The notes beneath the pieces were generated by a model. It searched no databases. It was not told the DNA's origin and was given only the letters and a program-made list of their open reading frames with translations. This document shows positions 1 through 6,330 of a stretch of DNA of 9,040 bases, piece after piece. Every line of letters begins with the position of its first letter. Position 1 is the stretch's first letter. Source of the DNA: Ga0074139 sp046336825 (GTDB taxonomy: Bacteria; Bdellovibrionota; Bdellovibrionia; Bdellovibrionales; Bdellovibrionaceae); the NCBI GenBank assembly GCA_046336825.1, contig JBKDFX010000089.1:1-9040 (forward strand). The letters run 5' to 3'. The translations under genes were made by a program, and so were the position numbers.

Positions 1-2
1 CA

Positions 3-1019
3 GCTCAAGACGCTATCCTGATGAAATCTGATCTTTTAGATGAGGAAAAAAAACTTAAGTACAAAGTCGGTGATATCATCGACGTGACTGTCTTGAAAAT
101 TCGTGAAGGCGAAATTCGAGTGGCGCGCAAGGGTGCAAAAAAGTCCGCAACTGATATCGACAGCTTGCAGGACGCCTTTGATATGGAATTGCCAGTCGAA
201 GGACGAGTTTTAGAATTGGTTAAAGGTGGTTTTCGCGTCGATATTCAGGGGGCTCGAGCCTTTTGTCCTATCAGCCAAATTGATTCTAGCTTCGTTAAAG
301 ATGGCCAGGAATTTGTTAATAAAAAATTCGAATTTTTAATCACTCAGCTGGATGAGCAGGGTCGAAATATTGTGGTTTCACGTAAAAAAATCCTCGAACT
401 CCAGCGTGCAGAAAATGAGGGCGATTGGCTTGAAAAAGTTAAAGTGGGCGATGTTCTCAATGGTGAAGTCACTCGTCTTGAAAGCTTTGGCGCCTTTGTT
501 CGCATGGACGGTGGTGTTGAAGGACTGGTGCATGTATCAGAAATCGGATTTATTCGGCTTAAACACGCGTCTGAAGCTTTAAAATTAGGTGAAAAGGTTC
601 AAGTCAAAGTTTTAAAGGCAGAAGATGTGGAGGGGAGGCTTAAAATTTCCCTTTCAATTAAGCAGGCCGGAGGAGTAGGCGATCCCTGGATGCAAGTCCC
701 TGTTTCTTTTCCCGTGGGTACGATTGTGGATGGCACAGTTGAGAAAAAAGAAAATTTTGGATTATTTGTCCAACTAGTTCCTGGTATCACGGGATTACTT
801 CCACGATCTAAATGGAGAGACTCCGCTGAATCAGCTTCCTTCGAGAATAAGAAAAAGGGAGATGTGATTAAAGTTAAAGTGGATCAAATTCTTTTTGAAG
901 AAAGAAAATTAAGCTTAGGTTTACCGACAGAGGGTGAAGATGAATCTTGGCGGCAAGTGCAGCAGACTTCAAACTCCATGGGAGCTCTAGCTGCTGCTTT
1001 TCAAAAAGCTAAAAAATAA
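3..1019 (+). CDS. S1-domain RNA-binding protein (ribosomal protein S1-like), 5' end outside window
   Basis: This is a multi-repeat OB-fold (S1) protein expected to bind single-stranded RNA in the cytoplasm. The frame is open to the left window edge. The first in-frame ATG, at 21, has no Shine-Dalgarno sequence before it and is preceded in frame by A-Q-D-A-I-L, so it is probably an internal Met and the gene is cut by the window. Counting from that Met, a degenerate S1-like segment covers about 15-40. Further S1 repeats lie at about 57-122, 139-213 (with GEVTRLESFGAFV and GLVHVSEI) and 231-300 (with GTVEKKENFGLFV and GLLPRSKW). The FGAFV / G-L-hydrophobic-H-x-S-E signature is best in the third. 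The C-terminus is Ala/Lys-rich. It could be a ribosomal protein S1 paralogue or a separate S1-type regulator. Visible length and repeat number are fewer than in the six-repeat E. coli S1, but the missing 5' part prevents a firm call. It converges with the desaturase gene with no spacer. Confidence 0.88.
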   Translation, partial: AQDAILMKSDLLDEEKKLKYKVGDIIDVTVLKIREGEIRVARKGAKKSATDIDSLQDAFDMELPVEGRVLELVKGGFRVDIQGARAFCPISQIDSSFVKDGQEFVNKKFEFLITQLDEQGRNIVVSRKKILELQRAENEGDWLEKVKVGDVLNGEVTRLESFGAFVRMDGGVEGLVHVSEIGFIRLKHASEALKLGEKVQVKVLKAEDVEGRLKISLSIKQAGGVGDPWMQVPVSFPVGTIVDGTVEKKENFGLFVQLVPGITGLLPRSKWRDSAESASFENKKKGDVIKVKVDQILFEERKLSLGLPTEGEDESWRQVQQTSNSMGALAAAFQKAKK

Positions 1020-2144
1020 TTAGGCATTCAGGCAAAGCTGCCATTCACGTAGCCCGACTTCAAATTCGAATCGGGCTTTTTCAATTTCGATTTTCAGCTG
1101 TTCAATTTGAATCTTTGATTTGTCTGAAAACTGTTTTTTCTTTGAATGATAATCCAATTTTAGTTGGCGGTAGCGAACCTGTGCGGCTAGAATATTTTCC
1201 CTTAATCTTTCCACTTGATCATCGGAAAAGCCTTTAGCCTTAATTCTGGCTGCATCCATTTGTAGTCGTGCTTTAAGAATTTCAGTTTCAGGGATTTTGC
1301 GTAGTTTTTTTGCCATTCCCGTTAGCCAAAGCAAACGAATGGTCCATTTAGTGGGATCCCACTGGTACCAACGTATTCCATTTCGGTAATCAATTTGAAA
1401 AGTATGGTGAAAATTGTGGTACCCTTCTCCGTGGGTCAAAAAGGCAACTAGTAAACTGTCTCGAGCACTGACTTTATCAGAATATGTTTGTTTACCAAAT
1501 GTATGAGTAAGAGAATTAACTAAAAAAGTGCTTTGTTGAGTAAGAACGACTCGCAAAACTCCTGCAAATACGAATCCTCCCCAAGCCGAACCAAGAAAAT
1601 AACCTACAATTGCAGGGAAACCAAAGCTCATAAAAATAGCCAGTGGGTAGTAATAATTATCTTGGAATCGAACGAGCGGATTTTTTTCCAAATCTGGAGC
1701 TGATATCGGCATATCAATGGAATCCTTCAGAAACAACCAACCCATGTGAGCGTACCAGAAGCCCTTAGTTATTGAATAGGGATCTTCGTCGCTATCAACT
1801 TTAGAGTGATGTTTGCGGTGATCAGATGACCATTTGAGGGCTGAACCCTGCCATGCGGAGGCCCCAACTAAAAGAAAGAAAAGCTGAGGTAACCAGTGAG
1901 CTTCATAGCTTCGGTGAGAAAATAATCGATGATATCCGGCTGTAATGCTCAGATTAGTTAGAAGCGCATAGATGACAGTGAAGATAACAATACCAAGGGG
2001 AAGTGAATGATTCGCTAGGTAATGTGGCACAGTCAAAAGTGCTACGATGGGAGTGATAATTAAAAATAATGTAGTGGGCCAGTAAATTCGATTCATCATG
2101 AATTTATAGTACGAGAATTTTTGTCCCAAGGGAATCTCTTTCAT
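1020..2144 (-). CDS. Membrane fatty-acid (acyl-CoA delta-9 type) desaturase
   Basis: This is an integral membrane di-iron desaturase that introduces a double bond into a saturated acyl chain, so it probably adjusts membrane fluidity. The three histidine boxes are present and correctly ordered: HRLFSH at 72-77, HRKHH at 109-113 and HNFHH at 243-247. NSLTHTFG (210-217) supplies the additional conserved Asn/His region of the delta-9 (stearoyl-CoA desaturase-like) family. Hydrophobic segments lie at about 22-40, 48-68, 165-185 and 188-205. After about residue 283 the protein continues as a charged, Lys/Glu/Gln-rich, probably coiled-coil tail to 374. The ATG at 2144 is the longest start; no clear Shine-Dalgarno sequence precedes it. 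A second candidate is the Met pair at residues 16-17, also without a clear site. The gene is divergent from the receiver-domain gene across 83 AT-rich bases. The electron donor (ferredoxin or cytochrome b5 type) is not encoded here. Confidence 0.93.
   Translation of the reverse strand: MKEIPLGQKFSYYKFMMNRIYWPTTLFLIITPIVALLTVPHYLANHSLPLGIVIFTVIYALLTNLSITAGYHRLFSHRSYEAHWLPQLFFLLVGASAWQGSALKWSSDHRKHHSKVDSDEDPYSITKGFWYAHMGWLFLKDSIDMPISAPDLEKNPLVRFQDNYYYPLAIFMSFGFPAIVGYFLGSAWGGFVFAGVLRVVLTQQSTFLVNSLTHTFGKQTYSDKVSARDSLLVAFLTHGEGYHNFHHTFQIDYRNGIRWYQWDPTKWTIRLLWLTGMAKKLRKIPETEILKARLQMDAARIKAKGFSDDQVERLRENILAAQVRYRQLKLDYHSKKKQFSDKSKIQIEQLKIEIEKARFEFEVGLREWQLCLNA
1051..1081 (+). terminator. Intrinsic terminator of the S1-domain gene, inside the desaturase CDS
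   Basis: AGCCCGA (1051-1057) pairs perfectly with TCGGGCT (1071-1077). TTC (1059-1061) pairs with GAA (1068-1070), leaving a single bulged C and a six-base loop. Five T residues follow (1077-1081). The stem begins 32 bases after the S1 stop codon. There is no T-run on the other strand, so it works for rightward transcription only. It lies wholly within the 3' coding end of the opposing desaturase gene, where the same bases encode A-R-F-E-F-E-V-G. Confidence 0.75.
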
Positions 2145-2227
2145 TATTAAATTTTAGTCAAAACTGTTCATTAGCAGATTTTTGAGGCAATTTTTTAGGA
2201 TCATTTCTAAGTAAGGAGAAAGACTCA

Positions 2228-2605
2228 ATGGTTGCGAAACTGACCTCGCTCAAAATGCTAATTGTTGATGATGAGTTAGGCATCAGCGAAAGTTTAAAAG
2301 ATTATTTTGAACTTGAAAATTTTGAAGTTCAAACGGCCAGCAGTGGAAATAAAGCTTTAGAAATAATGAATAAGCAAAGTTTTGATATTGTGATTTCAGA
2401 TGTACGAATGCCCGATGGTGATGGTCGTTTTCTTCTTAAAGCCATTCGAAAAATTCACCCCACAAAACCTATCGTGATTATGATGAGTGGATTCTCCGAT
2501 TTATCGATTGATGAAGTTTTGAAAGAAGGTGGGACTGCACTGCTATCAAAGCCTTTTCAACCGCATGAGCTTTTAAAAATTGTAAAACAGGTTATCAACA
2601 AATAA
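2228..2605 (+). CDS. Stand-alone response-regulator receiver protein
   Basis: This single REC domain of 125 residues has no output domain, like CheY or Spo0F. The acidic pair D14-D15, phospho-acceptor D58 (in VISDVRMPDGDG), S87 (in IMMSG) and K108-P109 form a complete receiver active site, so phosphorylation by a histidine kinase is expected. A strong ribosome-binding site AAGGAGAA (2213-2220) precedes the ATG by 7 bases. No kinase gene is visible in the window, so the partner is unknown. It lies 46 bases upstream of the antiporter gene in the same direction and may share transcripts with it, although that gap also holds a possible promoter. Output must occur by protein-protein interaction or within a phosphorelay. 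Confidence 0.93.
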   Translation: MVAKLTSLKMLIVDDELGISESLKDYFELENFEVQTASSGNKALEIMNKQSFDIVISDVRMPDGDGRFLLKAIRKIHPTKPIVIMMSGFSDLSIDEVLKEGGTALLSKPFQPHELLKIVKQVINK

Positions 2606-2616
2606 ATCTAGTTCTA

Positions 2617-2645
2617 TTGACTTAACTTCTGAGTCTTTCAATGAT
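2617..2645 (+). promoter_or_regulatory. Possible promoter immediately upstream of the antiporter gene
   Basis: TTGACT (2617-2622) matches the sigma-70 -35 element at five of six positions. It is followed after exactly 17 bases by AATGAT (2640-2645), which matches the -10 element at four of six. A start site about seven bases downstream would fall at or next to the ATG at 2652, implying a leaderless or almost leaderless mRNA. This fits the absence of any Shine-Dalgarno sequence before that ATG. Short motifs in AT-rich DNA arise by chance, so the call is weak. Confidence 0.3.
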
Positions 2646-2651
2646 CATCAG

Positions 2652-4436
2652 ATGGATGCTCATGGCTTTTTAATTTATGCGATTATTTTTCTTACAGCGA
2701 GTGTTATTGCAGTACCCGTATCAAAGAAATTAGGATTGGGATCTGTCCTTGGTTATTTGTTGGCGGGAATCATCGTGGGTCCCTCAGTTATGTCACTTGT
2801 ACATGGCAGTGAGGATATGGCCCATTATGCAGAATTAGGTGTTGTCTTTTTGCTCTTTATTATCGGACTTGAGCTTCAACCTAAAAAGCTTTGGAACTTG
2901 CGACACCAACTTTTAGGTTTTGGAGCTGGACAAGTTGTGATTTCCACAGCCGCCTTATTTTTCATCATCTATTTTTTAGCCGAAATGAATTGGCAAGCAG
3001 CTCTTGTGGGTGGCTTTGCTTTGGCTCTTTATTCAACATCTTTTGTTCTTCAATCCATGATTGAAAAGGGTGAATTGAAAACCCAGTACGGACAGGCCAC
3101 ATTTTCTGTTTTACTGGCGCAAGATTTACTGGCAATTCCTGCTCTGGCCATGATTCCACTGTTGGCTGTTCAGAGCGATTCAGACCAATCCTGGAATTTT
3201 ACTCAAGGCCTCTTGATTTTAGGATTTATATTTTTTCTTGTGATCTCATCGCGAACTTGGCTTGGGCCTGCTTTTCGATGGATGGCCTCAACAAAAAGTC
3301 GAGAAATTTTTACGGCGGCCACACTGCTGTTGGTTTTTGCAGTGTCTTTTATCATGCAAAAATTAGGACTTTCTATGGGTCTCGGAGCCTTCATGGCTGG
3401 AGTCCTACTTGCCGACTCCGAGTACCGACATGAAATTGAAGTGGATCTGGAGCCTTTCAAAGCTCTTTTGATGGGCTTCTTTTTTATATCTGTCGGTGTG
3501 TCGGTCCCGCTTCAGCAATTTTTAGATCACCCCTTGCAGTCACTGCTTTGGGTGGCCATTTTCATGGCAGTTAAATTTGTTATTTTGTTCACAATTGGTA
3601 GCTATTTTAAATTAAGTCGCAACAGTGCTAAGCAAATGGCACTCTATCTTGCCCTCGGAGGAGAGTTTGCTTTTGTCATAACACTCATGGCTCAGAAGTT
3701 AAAGATTTTTACCGATTTGCAGGCTCAGAGTTTTAATTTGGTGGTGACGCTATCGATGTTACTGACCCCAGTTTTAATATTCGTAGAAAATTGGCTCAGT
3801 TTACGAAGACAGAAAATGAGTCAAAAAATCGAATATGATAAAATTGACACACAAGAACCTCAAGTGATCATCGCGGGTCTTGGGCGATTTGGTCAAATCT
3901 TTGGGCGAATTTTCAGAGCTCAGGGAATTGTTTTTACGGCCATTGATCATGATCCTGATCAAATCGAATTACTTCGAAAATTTGGCAATAAGGTTTACTA
4001 CGGAGATTGTTCCCGCGAAGAAATTCTTGAAGCCGCCGGTGCAAAATCAGCAAAATTACTAATACTTGCCGTGGATGATTCACAGGTGTCAGTTAAAACA
4101 GCTGAATTAATAAAAGAAAAATTTCCGCAACTCAAAATTTTTGCAAGAGCCAGAAATCGACAGCATGCCTTTGAATTGATGGATCTAGGAATCACAAATA
4201 TCAAACGAGAAGTTTTTGATTCGAGTCTCAATTTTGCCGGAGTTGCTCTTGTTGAGTTGGGAATGACCAAACAAGAATCCCAAATAATCATTGAAAAATT
4301 TAAAGCTCACGATGAATCTTTGATTCAGGAACAGTACAAGCATAAAGACAATGAAAAAAATATGATCAACTTATCTCAGCTGGCCATTCAGCAGCTGGAG
4401 CAAGTTTTAAAAAGCGATAGTAAAAAGGAACTTTGA
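2652..4436 (+). CDS. KefB/KefC-type cation:proton antiporter (CPA2) with TrkA-N domain
   Basis: This inner-membrane monovalent cation (probably K+)/H+ antiporter of the CPA2 family is 594 residues, close to the roughly 600-620 of KefB/KefC. The N-terminal exchanger domain (about 1-385) opens with the family signature around GLGSVLGYLLAGIIVGP (28-44). It has the AQDLLAIP stretch with the conserved ion-site Asp at 158. HEIEVDLEPFK (260-270) followed by the FFFISVGVS helix corresponds to the acidic regulatory loop of KefC. The cytoplasmic TrkA-N/RCK domain (about 403-520) carries the Rossmann motif GLGRFGQ (409-415), the acidic IDHD (431-434) and ARAR (498-501). It probably binds a nucleotide such as NAD(H)/AMP and may bind glutathione as in KefC, but ligand specificity cannot be read here. 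The likely role is protective cytoplasmic acidification or K+ homeostasis. No kefF/kefG ancillary oxidoreductase gene is adjacent. Instead it is followed after three bases by a TIGR02147 gene. The start gives the canonical KefC-like N-terminus but lacks a Shine-Dalgarno sequence. Confidence 0.92.
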   Translation: MDAHGFLIYAIIFLTASVIAVPVSKKLGLGSVLGYLLAGIIVGPSVMSLVHGSEDMAHYAELGVVFLLFIIGLELQPKKLWNLRHQLLGFGAGQVVISTAALFFIIYFLAEMNWQAALVGGFALALYSTSFVLQSMIEKGELKTQYGQATFSVLLAQDLLAIPALAMIPLLAVQSDSDQSWNFTQGLLILGFIFFLVISSRTWLGPAFRWMASTKSREIFTAATLLLVFAVSFIMQKLGLSMGLGAFMAGVLLADSEYRHEIEVDLEPFKALLMGFFFISVGVSVPLQQFLDHPLQSLLWVAIFMAVKFVILFTIGSYFKLSRNSAKQMALYLALGGEFAFVITLMAQKLKIFTDLQAQSFNLVVTLSMLLTPVLIFVENWLSLRRQKMSQKIEYDKIDTQEPQVIIAGLGRFGQIFGRIFRAQGIVFTAIDHDPDQIELLRKFGNKVYYGDCSREEILEAAGAKSAKLLILAVDDSQVSVKTAELIKEKFPQLKIFARARNRQHAFELMDLGITNIKREVFDSSLNFAGVALVELGMTKQESQIIIEKFKAHDESLIQEQYKHKDNEKNMINLSQLAIQQLEQVLKSDSKKEL

Positions 4437-4439
4437 GAG

Positions 4440-5246
4440 ATGGTTAGGATTCATCACTATGATTCTTACAAAGAATTTGTTAATGCTTGGGTAACTCAAC
4501 AGCCGCAGAGCGGCCATGGTGAATATCGGCGAATGTCAATGGCTCTGAAAGTATCTTCTACAATGGTCTCTCAAATATTTAAGGGCTCAAAAGAGTTAAG
4601 CCTAGAGCTAGCTTGTGAGCTGGCGGAGTATTTGTCTCTCAACGAAGATGAAACAGAGTATTTCCTTTTGCTTGTTGAACACAGTCGAGCGGGATCTTTT
4701 AAACTCAAAACAAAATTGGCTAAACAGATTAATGATAAAAAAGAAATAGCAAAAAAACTAGAGAATCGATTAAAAAAAGAACATACCTTAGACGATCAAG
4801 CTAAGCAGATTTATTATTCAACTTGGATCTATCCAGCCGTTCGCATTCTGACAGATATTCCTATTATTAATACAGCCGAAGAGATCGCGAACAGATTACA
4901 GTTGCCAAAGAATCAAATTATTCGAATCCTCAACTTCTTAGTCGAACACAAAATAATTGTTCGCAAGGACGAGGCCTTAAGCATGGGCCCTGCACATATT
5001 TATTTACCACCTGCTGATCCGCTAGCTACTCGTAATTTGCAAAACTGGAGGCAATTGGCCTTTCAGAAAATGAACTTTCAAAACGATGAAACTTTTTTTT
5101 ATTCTGGACAGTATGCACTTTCGCAGCAGGTGGCAGAACAAATCAGAAAGCAGCTTCCTGATATTATAGAAGGTATTCTTAAGATAGTTCGGCCCTCCCC
5201 TTCTGAAACAACTCGCTGTCTAAATATTGATTTCTTTGAATTTTAG
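4440..5246 (+). CDS. TIGR02147/DUF4423-family protein, translationally coupled to the antiporter
   Basis: This 268-residue protein has the architecture of the TIGR02147 (DUF4423) family, which is numerous in Bdellovibrio and Fibrobacter. The opening YDSYKEFVNAWV (7-18) is the family's N-terminal motif. Residues about 28-65 look like a Cro-type helix-turn-helix (ALKVSSTMVSQIFKGSKELS, then a second helix). NEDETEYFLLLVEHSRA (68-84) is the characteristic following helix. Residues about 122-190 resemble a winged-helix segment, and the C-terminus ends with the family-like LNIDFFEF. It is probably a DNA-binding regulator, though the family has no established biochemical function. The ATG is three bases after the antiporter TGA, with AAGGAA (4425-4430) at a normal distance inside the upstream gene, so the two are co-translated. 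The stop codon directly abuts the stop of the opposing lipoprotein gene. Confidence 0.85.
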   Translation: MVRIHHYDSYKEFVNAWVTQQPQSGHGEYRRMSMALKVSSTMVSQIFKGSKELSLELACELAEYLSLNEDETEYFLLLVEHSRAGSFKLKTKLAKQINDKKEIAKKLENRLKKEHTLDDQAKQIYYSTWIYPAVRILTDIPIINTAEEIANRLQLPKNQIIRILNFLVEHKIIVRKDEALSMGPAHIYLPPADPLATRNLQNWRQLAFQKMNFQNDETFFYSGQYALSQQVAEQIRKQLPDIIEGILKIVRPSPSETTRCLNIDFFEF

Positions 5247-6008
5247 CTATTCGTATTTTCGGATTCCATGAGATTCAATGATCGACAAAACTTCTTCGAC
5301 ATCGGGTTCTACTTTATCCAGAAGGACAACAATTTTTCTAACTGTATCATAGTCATTTTTGTTTAGGTTGAAACTTTGTTTTTCAAATCCTGGTACCCTT
5401 GGAAAAGACCTGCGGCATTTAAATTTCTTTTCTTTATAGTTCTTCATTGTTTCTGGATTGAGTGCATAGATGGACATTCGAGCGATGCATTGGTCCATTT
5501 TATCTTGATATTGCATGAGGCGAATTCCCATAATTATTTCGTGTAAAATTAAATTGCCTTGAGCATTCTCTGACATTTCTGAAAATAACTTTCGATCAAT
5601 CCATACCTTATTAAGATCTTGCAGGGCCAATTGTTCAGATTTTGAATAGGCACCAATTATGCTTTCTGAGATTTTTTTTACCGGACCGGGTACAAAGTAC
5701 CACTCACGCTGATGGGCTATATGATAAAAATCTGCTGCAAGGTTAGGTGAGCTCAATTTTATTTTTTCAAATATAGGAAAGACAACTTTTTGAAAACTAG
5801 GTAGTTTCGTAATATCTCTTTCAATATAATCCTCAAAAGTCTTTCCATCAATTCCGCTGCCTCCCCCGGTATTGTCTGTTCCACCAGGTGTTGGCTGCTG
5901 ACTAATAGTGTTATTTTGAACAATAGTCCTTTGACCATGACATGATATCAGGAAAAAGCTCAGAATAAAAATGAGGGGACTGAATGTCCTAATTAAACTC
6001 TTGCTCAC
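5247..6008 (-). CDS. Putative lipoprotein of unknown function (LHE motif)
   Basis: I do not recognise a characterised homologue. The protein starts with GTG at 6008, supported by AAAGGA (6014-6019 on the opposite strand) six bases upstream, and overlaps the preceding gene by 20 bases. Residues 1-22 form a lipoprotein signal peptide: a short basic start, a hydrophobic core, and lipobox L20-I-S-C23. It is followed by a flexible Gly/Ser/Thr-rich linker (about 41-55), typical of a surface- or periplasm-exposed lipoprotein. The globular part (about 57-253) includes FEDYIERDITKLPSFQKV and the stretch NLILHEIIMGIRL (152-164). The latter has a His-Glu pair on a helix but no second His, so it is not a valid HExxH zinc-peptidase site. 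Two further cysteines (174, 198) could form a disulfide. It is the last gene of a three-gene exported-protein operon. Confidence 0.82.
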   Translation of the reverse strand: MSKSLIRTFSPLIFILSFFLISCHGQRTIVQNNTISQQPTPGGTDNTGGGSGIDGKTFEDYIERDITKLPSFQKVVFPIFEKIKLSSPNLAADFYHIAHQREWYFVPGPVKKISESIIGAYSKSEQLALQDLNKVWIDRKLFSEMSENAQGNLILHEIIMGIRLMQYQDKMDQCIARMSIYALNPETMKNYKEKKFKCRRSFPRVPGFEKQSFNLNKNDYDTVRKIVVLLDKVEPDVEEVLSIIESHGIRKYE

Positions 6009-6330
6009 TTAAGTCCTTTAAAGAGAATTCTATTTCGCGTCCTGAATTCTGAGTTACAGTAATTTTATTTAAATCTAAATCCAAATATCCAAAGGCTCCC
6101 TCAATTTTCCGATGATTTTTATTTTCTCTTATATCTAATGTAAATTTATTAAATGTCATGAGCTGCGTAAAGCTTCCTGATGTCGCTGTTTCTGTGAATA
6201 AAATTAGGCACTTATTTTTTTTGTTGCAGGTTTTTAGTTCAAAGCCTTTGATTTCCGAAACGCTTGCATGGGCTTGAAGTGTCAAACCCATGCTTACAAT
6301 AAACTTAAAGAGTTGGCAGAGGGACTTCAT
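5989..6330 (-). CDS. Small secreted/periplasmic protein of unknown function
   Basis: No known family was recognised. I start the gene at the ATG at 6330, where it shares one base with the TAA stop of the upstream gene (TAATG), the usual sign of termination-reinitiation coupling. An in-frame ATG 18 bases further upstream would add MWGKKI and spoil the signal peptide. From 6330 the product is 113 residues, with a Sec signal peptide of about 22 residues ending in Q-A-H-A before SVSEIKG. The mature protein is about 91 residues. It has a C35/C41 pair that could form a disulfide and alternating hydrophobic/polar segments consistent with a small beta-rich domain. The 3' end overlaps the following lipoprotein gene by 20 bases. 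It is probably periplasmic or released and may act with the two flanking exported proteins. Confidence 0.72.
   Translation of the reverse strand: MKSLCQLFKFIVSMGLTLQAHASVSEIKGFELKTCNKKNKCLILFTETATSGSFTQLMTFNKFTLDIRENKNHRKIEGAFGYLDLDLNKITVTQNSGREIEFSLKDLSEQEFN

Noticed and set aside
152..164. Metalloprotease reading of the LHE motif in the lipoprotein at 5247-6008 (the positions given are residue numbers)
   Set aside because: The sequence is HEIIMG, which lacks the second His of HExxH, and no later zinc ligand pattern is evident.
352..582. Plus-strand frame of 76 codons and the minus-strand frame 599-790 within the S1 gene
   Set aside because: Both overlap well-conserved S1 repeats in other frames and have no independent support.
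3203..3460. Minus-strand frame of 85 codons within the antiporter (also 2965-3159 and 3998-4291)
   Set aside because: These are antisense to conserved antiporter helices and the TrkA-N domain, with no start signals; they are shadows of the real gene.
3880..4062. Plus-strand frame of 60 codons inside the antiporter
   Set aside because: It is an alternate-frame reading of the Rossmann region of the TrkA-N domain, with no supporting start site.
5093..5100. Run of eight T residues in the TIGR02147 gene as a phase-variation tract
   Set aside because: The frame is intact through it, it encodes ordinary Phe codons, and homopolymers of this length are common in AT-rich genomes.
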